In this document: positions 63,735 to 64,000 of the stretch, in pieces
Numbering within the stretch: position 1 is the stretch's first letter
Layout: the number at the start of each line of letters is the position of its first letter
NCBI GenBank assembly: GCA_964596165.1
Contig: CAZQTW010000008.1
Coordinates: 67,363 to 131,362 of the forward strand
Source: CAYUQT01 sp964596165
Lineage (GTDB): Bacteria > Planctomycetota > Phycisphaerae > UBA1845 > JAFGLZ01
Length of the DNA: 64,000 bases
Direction: 5' to 3'
Position numbers and translations under genes: made by a program
Notes under the pieces: generated by a model
Databases searched by the model: none
Seen by the model: only the letters and a program-made list of their open reading frames with translations
Told to the model about the DNA's origin: nothing

Positions 63735-64000
63735 GGGTTCCGTTCCTCTTCTAGGGTGGGTCGAGTGACCCACCTGTTGTCTACGTGAGCGCCGTCTCCG
63801 ACGGCGACCATCGCTCTCTCCGCCTCGCCGGTCGAGTCCCGTTCCCGGTTGTAGCGGCCCGCGACCCACTGGCCGTGTCACGTAATCAGAGCCGCGCCCG
63901 TCAGGAAGGGGGCTGTTGTTTTCTTGTCTCCTGTCTCCTGTTCTCCTGTCTACTGTTCTATTTGCCCCGGTCGTTTCCCGTTTCACCCCACATCGTTACG
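63735..64000. repeat. End of window with hairpins and CTCCTGT repeats
   Basis: Holds a perfect hairpin GGTGGGTC/GACCCACC (63755-63774, loop GAGT), a 7-bp stem CGCCGTC/GACGGCG with 3-base loop (63790-63806), and several CTCCTGT-type units near 63925-63955. No gene found. Confidence 0.45.

Overview
The window is GC-rich and very gene-dense. It looks like part of a chromosome from a free-living, flagellated member of the Planctomycetota (or a close PVC relative). This is inferred from the mix of genes: large secreted glycoside hydrolases, a Tat-exported Gfo/Idh/MocA oxidoreductase, a long prepilin-like protein, ECF sigma / membrane anti-sigma pairs, many short palindromic intergenic repeats and a Gram-negative type flagellum. 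No rRNA gene, integrase or taxonomic marker is present to prove it.

Layout. 1-2 kb: end of a cell-envelope regulation locus (membrane anti-sigma-like protein plus a secretin-N-like secreted protein). 2.1-18.3 kb: carbohydrate catabolism. It holds an HpcH/HpaI aldolase, a xylose-isomerase-like sugar isomerase, three large TIM-barrel glycosidase-like proteins, a GH78 alpha-L-rhamnosidase and an SGNH esterase, mostly on the minus strand. They are interrupted by purF and a cyclophilin lipoprotein. The aldolase and rhamnosidase together suggest breakdown of rhamnose-containing polysaccharide. 18.4-21 kb: a secreted endonuclease/phosphatase-fold protein and a GAF-GGDEF diguanylate cyclase.

21.3-47.2 kb: the flagellar region. 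A four-gene regulatory operon (TPR protein, FlgN-like chaperone, cytoplasmic histidine kinase, NtrC-type regulator with GAFTGA) is preceded by a sigma28-like promoter. It is followed by a near-perfect sigma54 promoter with two dyad sites upstream, which should drive a run of 23 co-directional genes: flgB flgC fliE fliF fliG fliG_C-like fliH fliI fliJ motE-like fliK flgD TIGR02530-type flgE flbD motA motB fliL fliN fliO fliP fliQ fliR flhB (24 with the small FliG_C paralogue). The cascade is therefore kinase -> NtrC-type activator -> sigma54 -> basal body, export gate, switch, hook and stator. fliM, flhA, flhF, fliA, rod genes flgF/flgG and filament genes are not in the window.

The most unusual points are in this operon: a free-standing copy of the FliG C-terminal domain directly after fliG; a FliN carrying two FliM-type CheY-binding motifs where fliM is missing; an FlhB with NPTE in place of NPTH; and strong hairpins in many of the longer intergenic gaps, including a long hairpin with a possible tiny ORF in an AT-richer patch before flbD.

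47.3-50.2 kb: an ECF sigma / anti-sigma / secreted protein operon and a small Ser/Tyr-rich secreted protein with a perfect terminator. 50.8-57.5 kb: Tat-exported oxidoreductase, prepilin-like protein, and a 1192-residue secreted protein made of two glycosidase-type propeller halves around a LamG domain. 58-62 kb: SNF2-family helicase and SWIM zinc-finger protein. 62.3 kb: tRNA-Arg(CCT). The end of the window holds a short secreted protein bordered by palindromic repeats.
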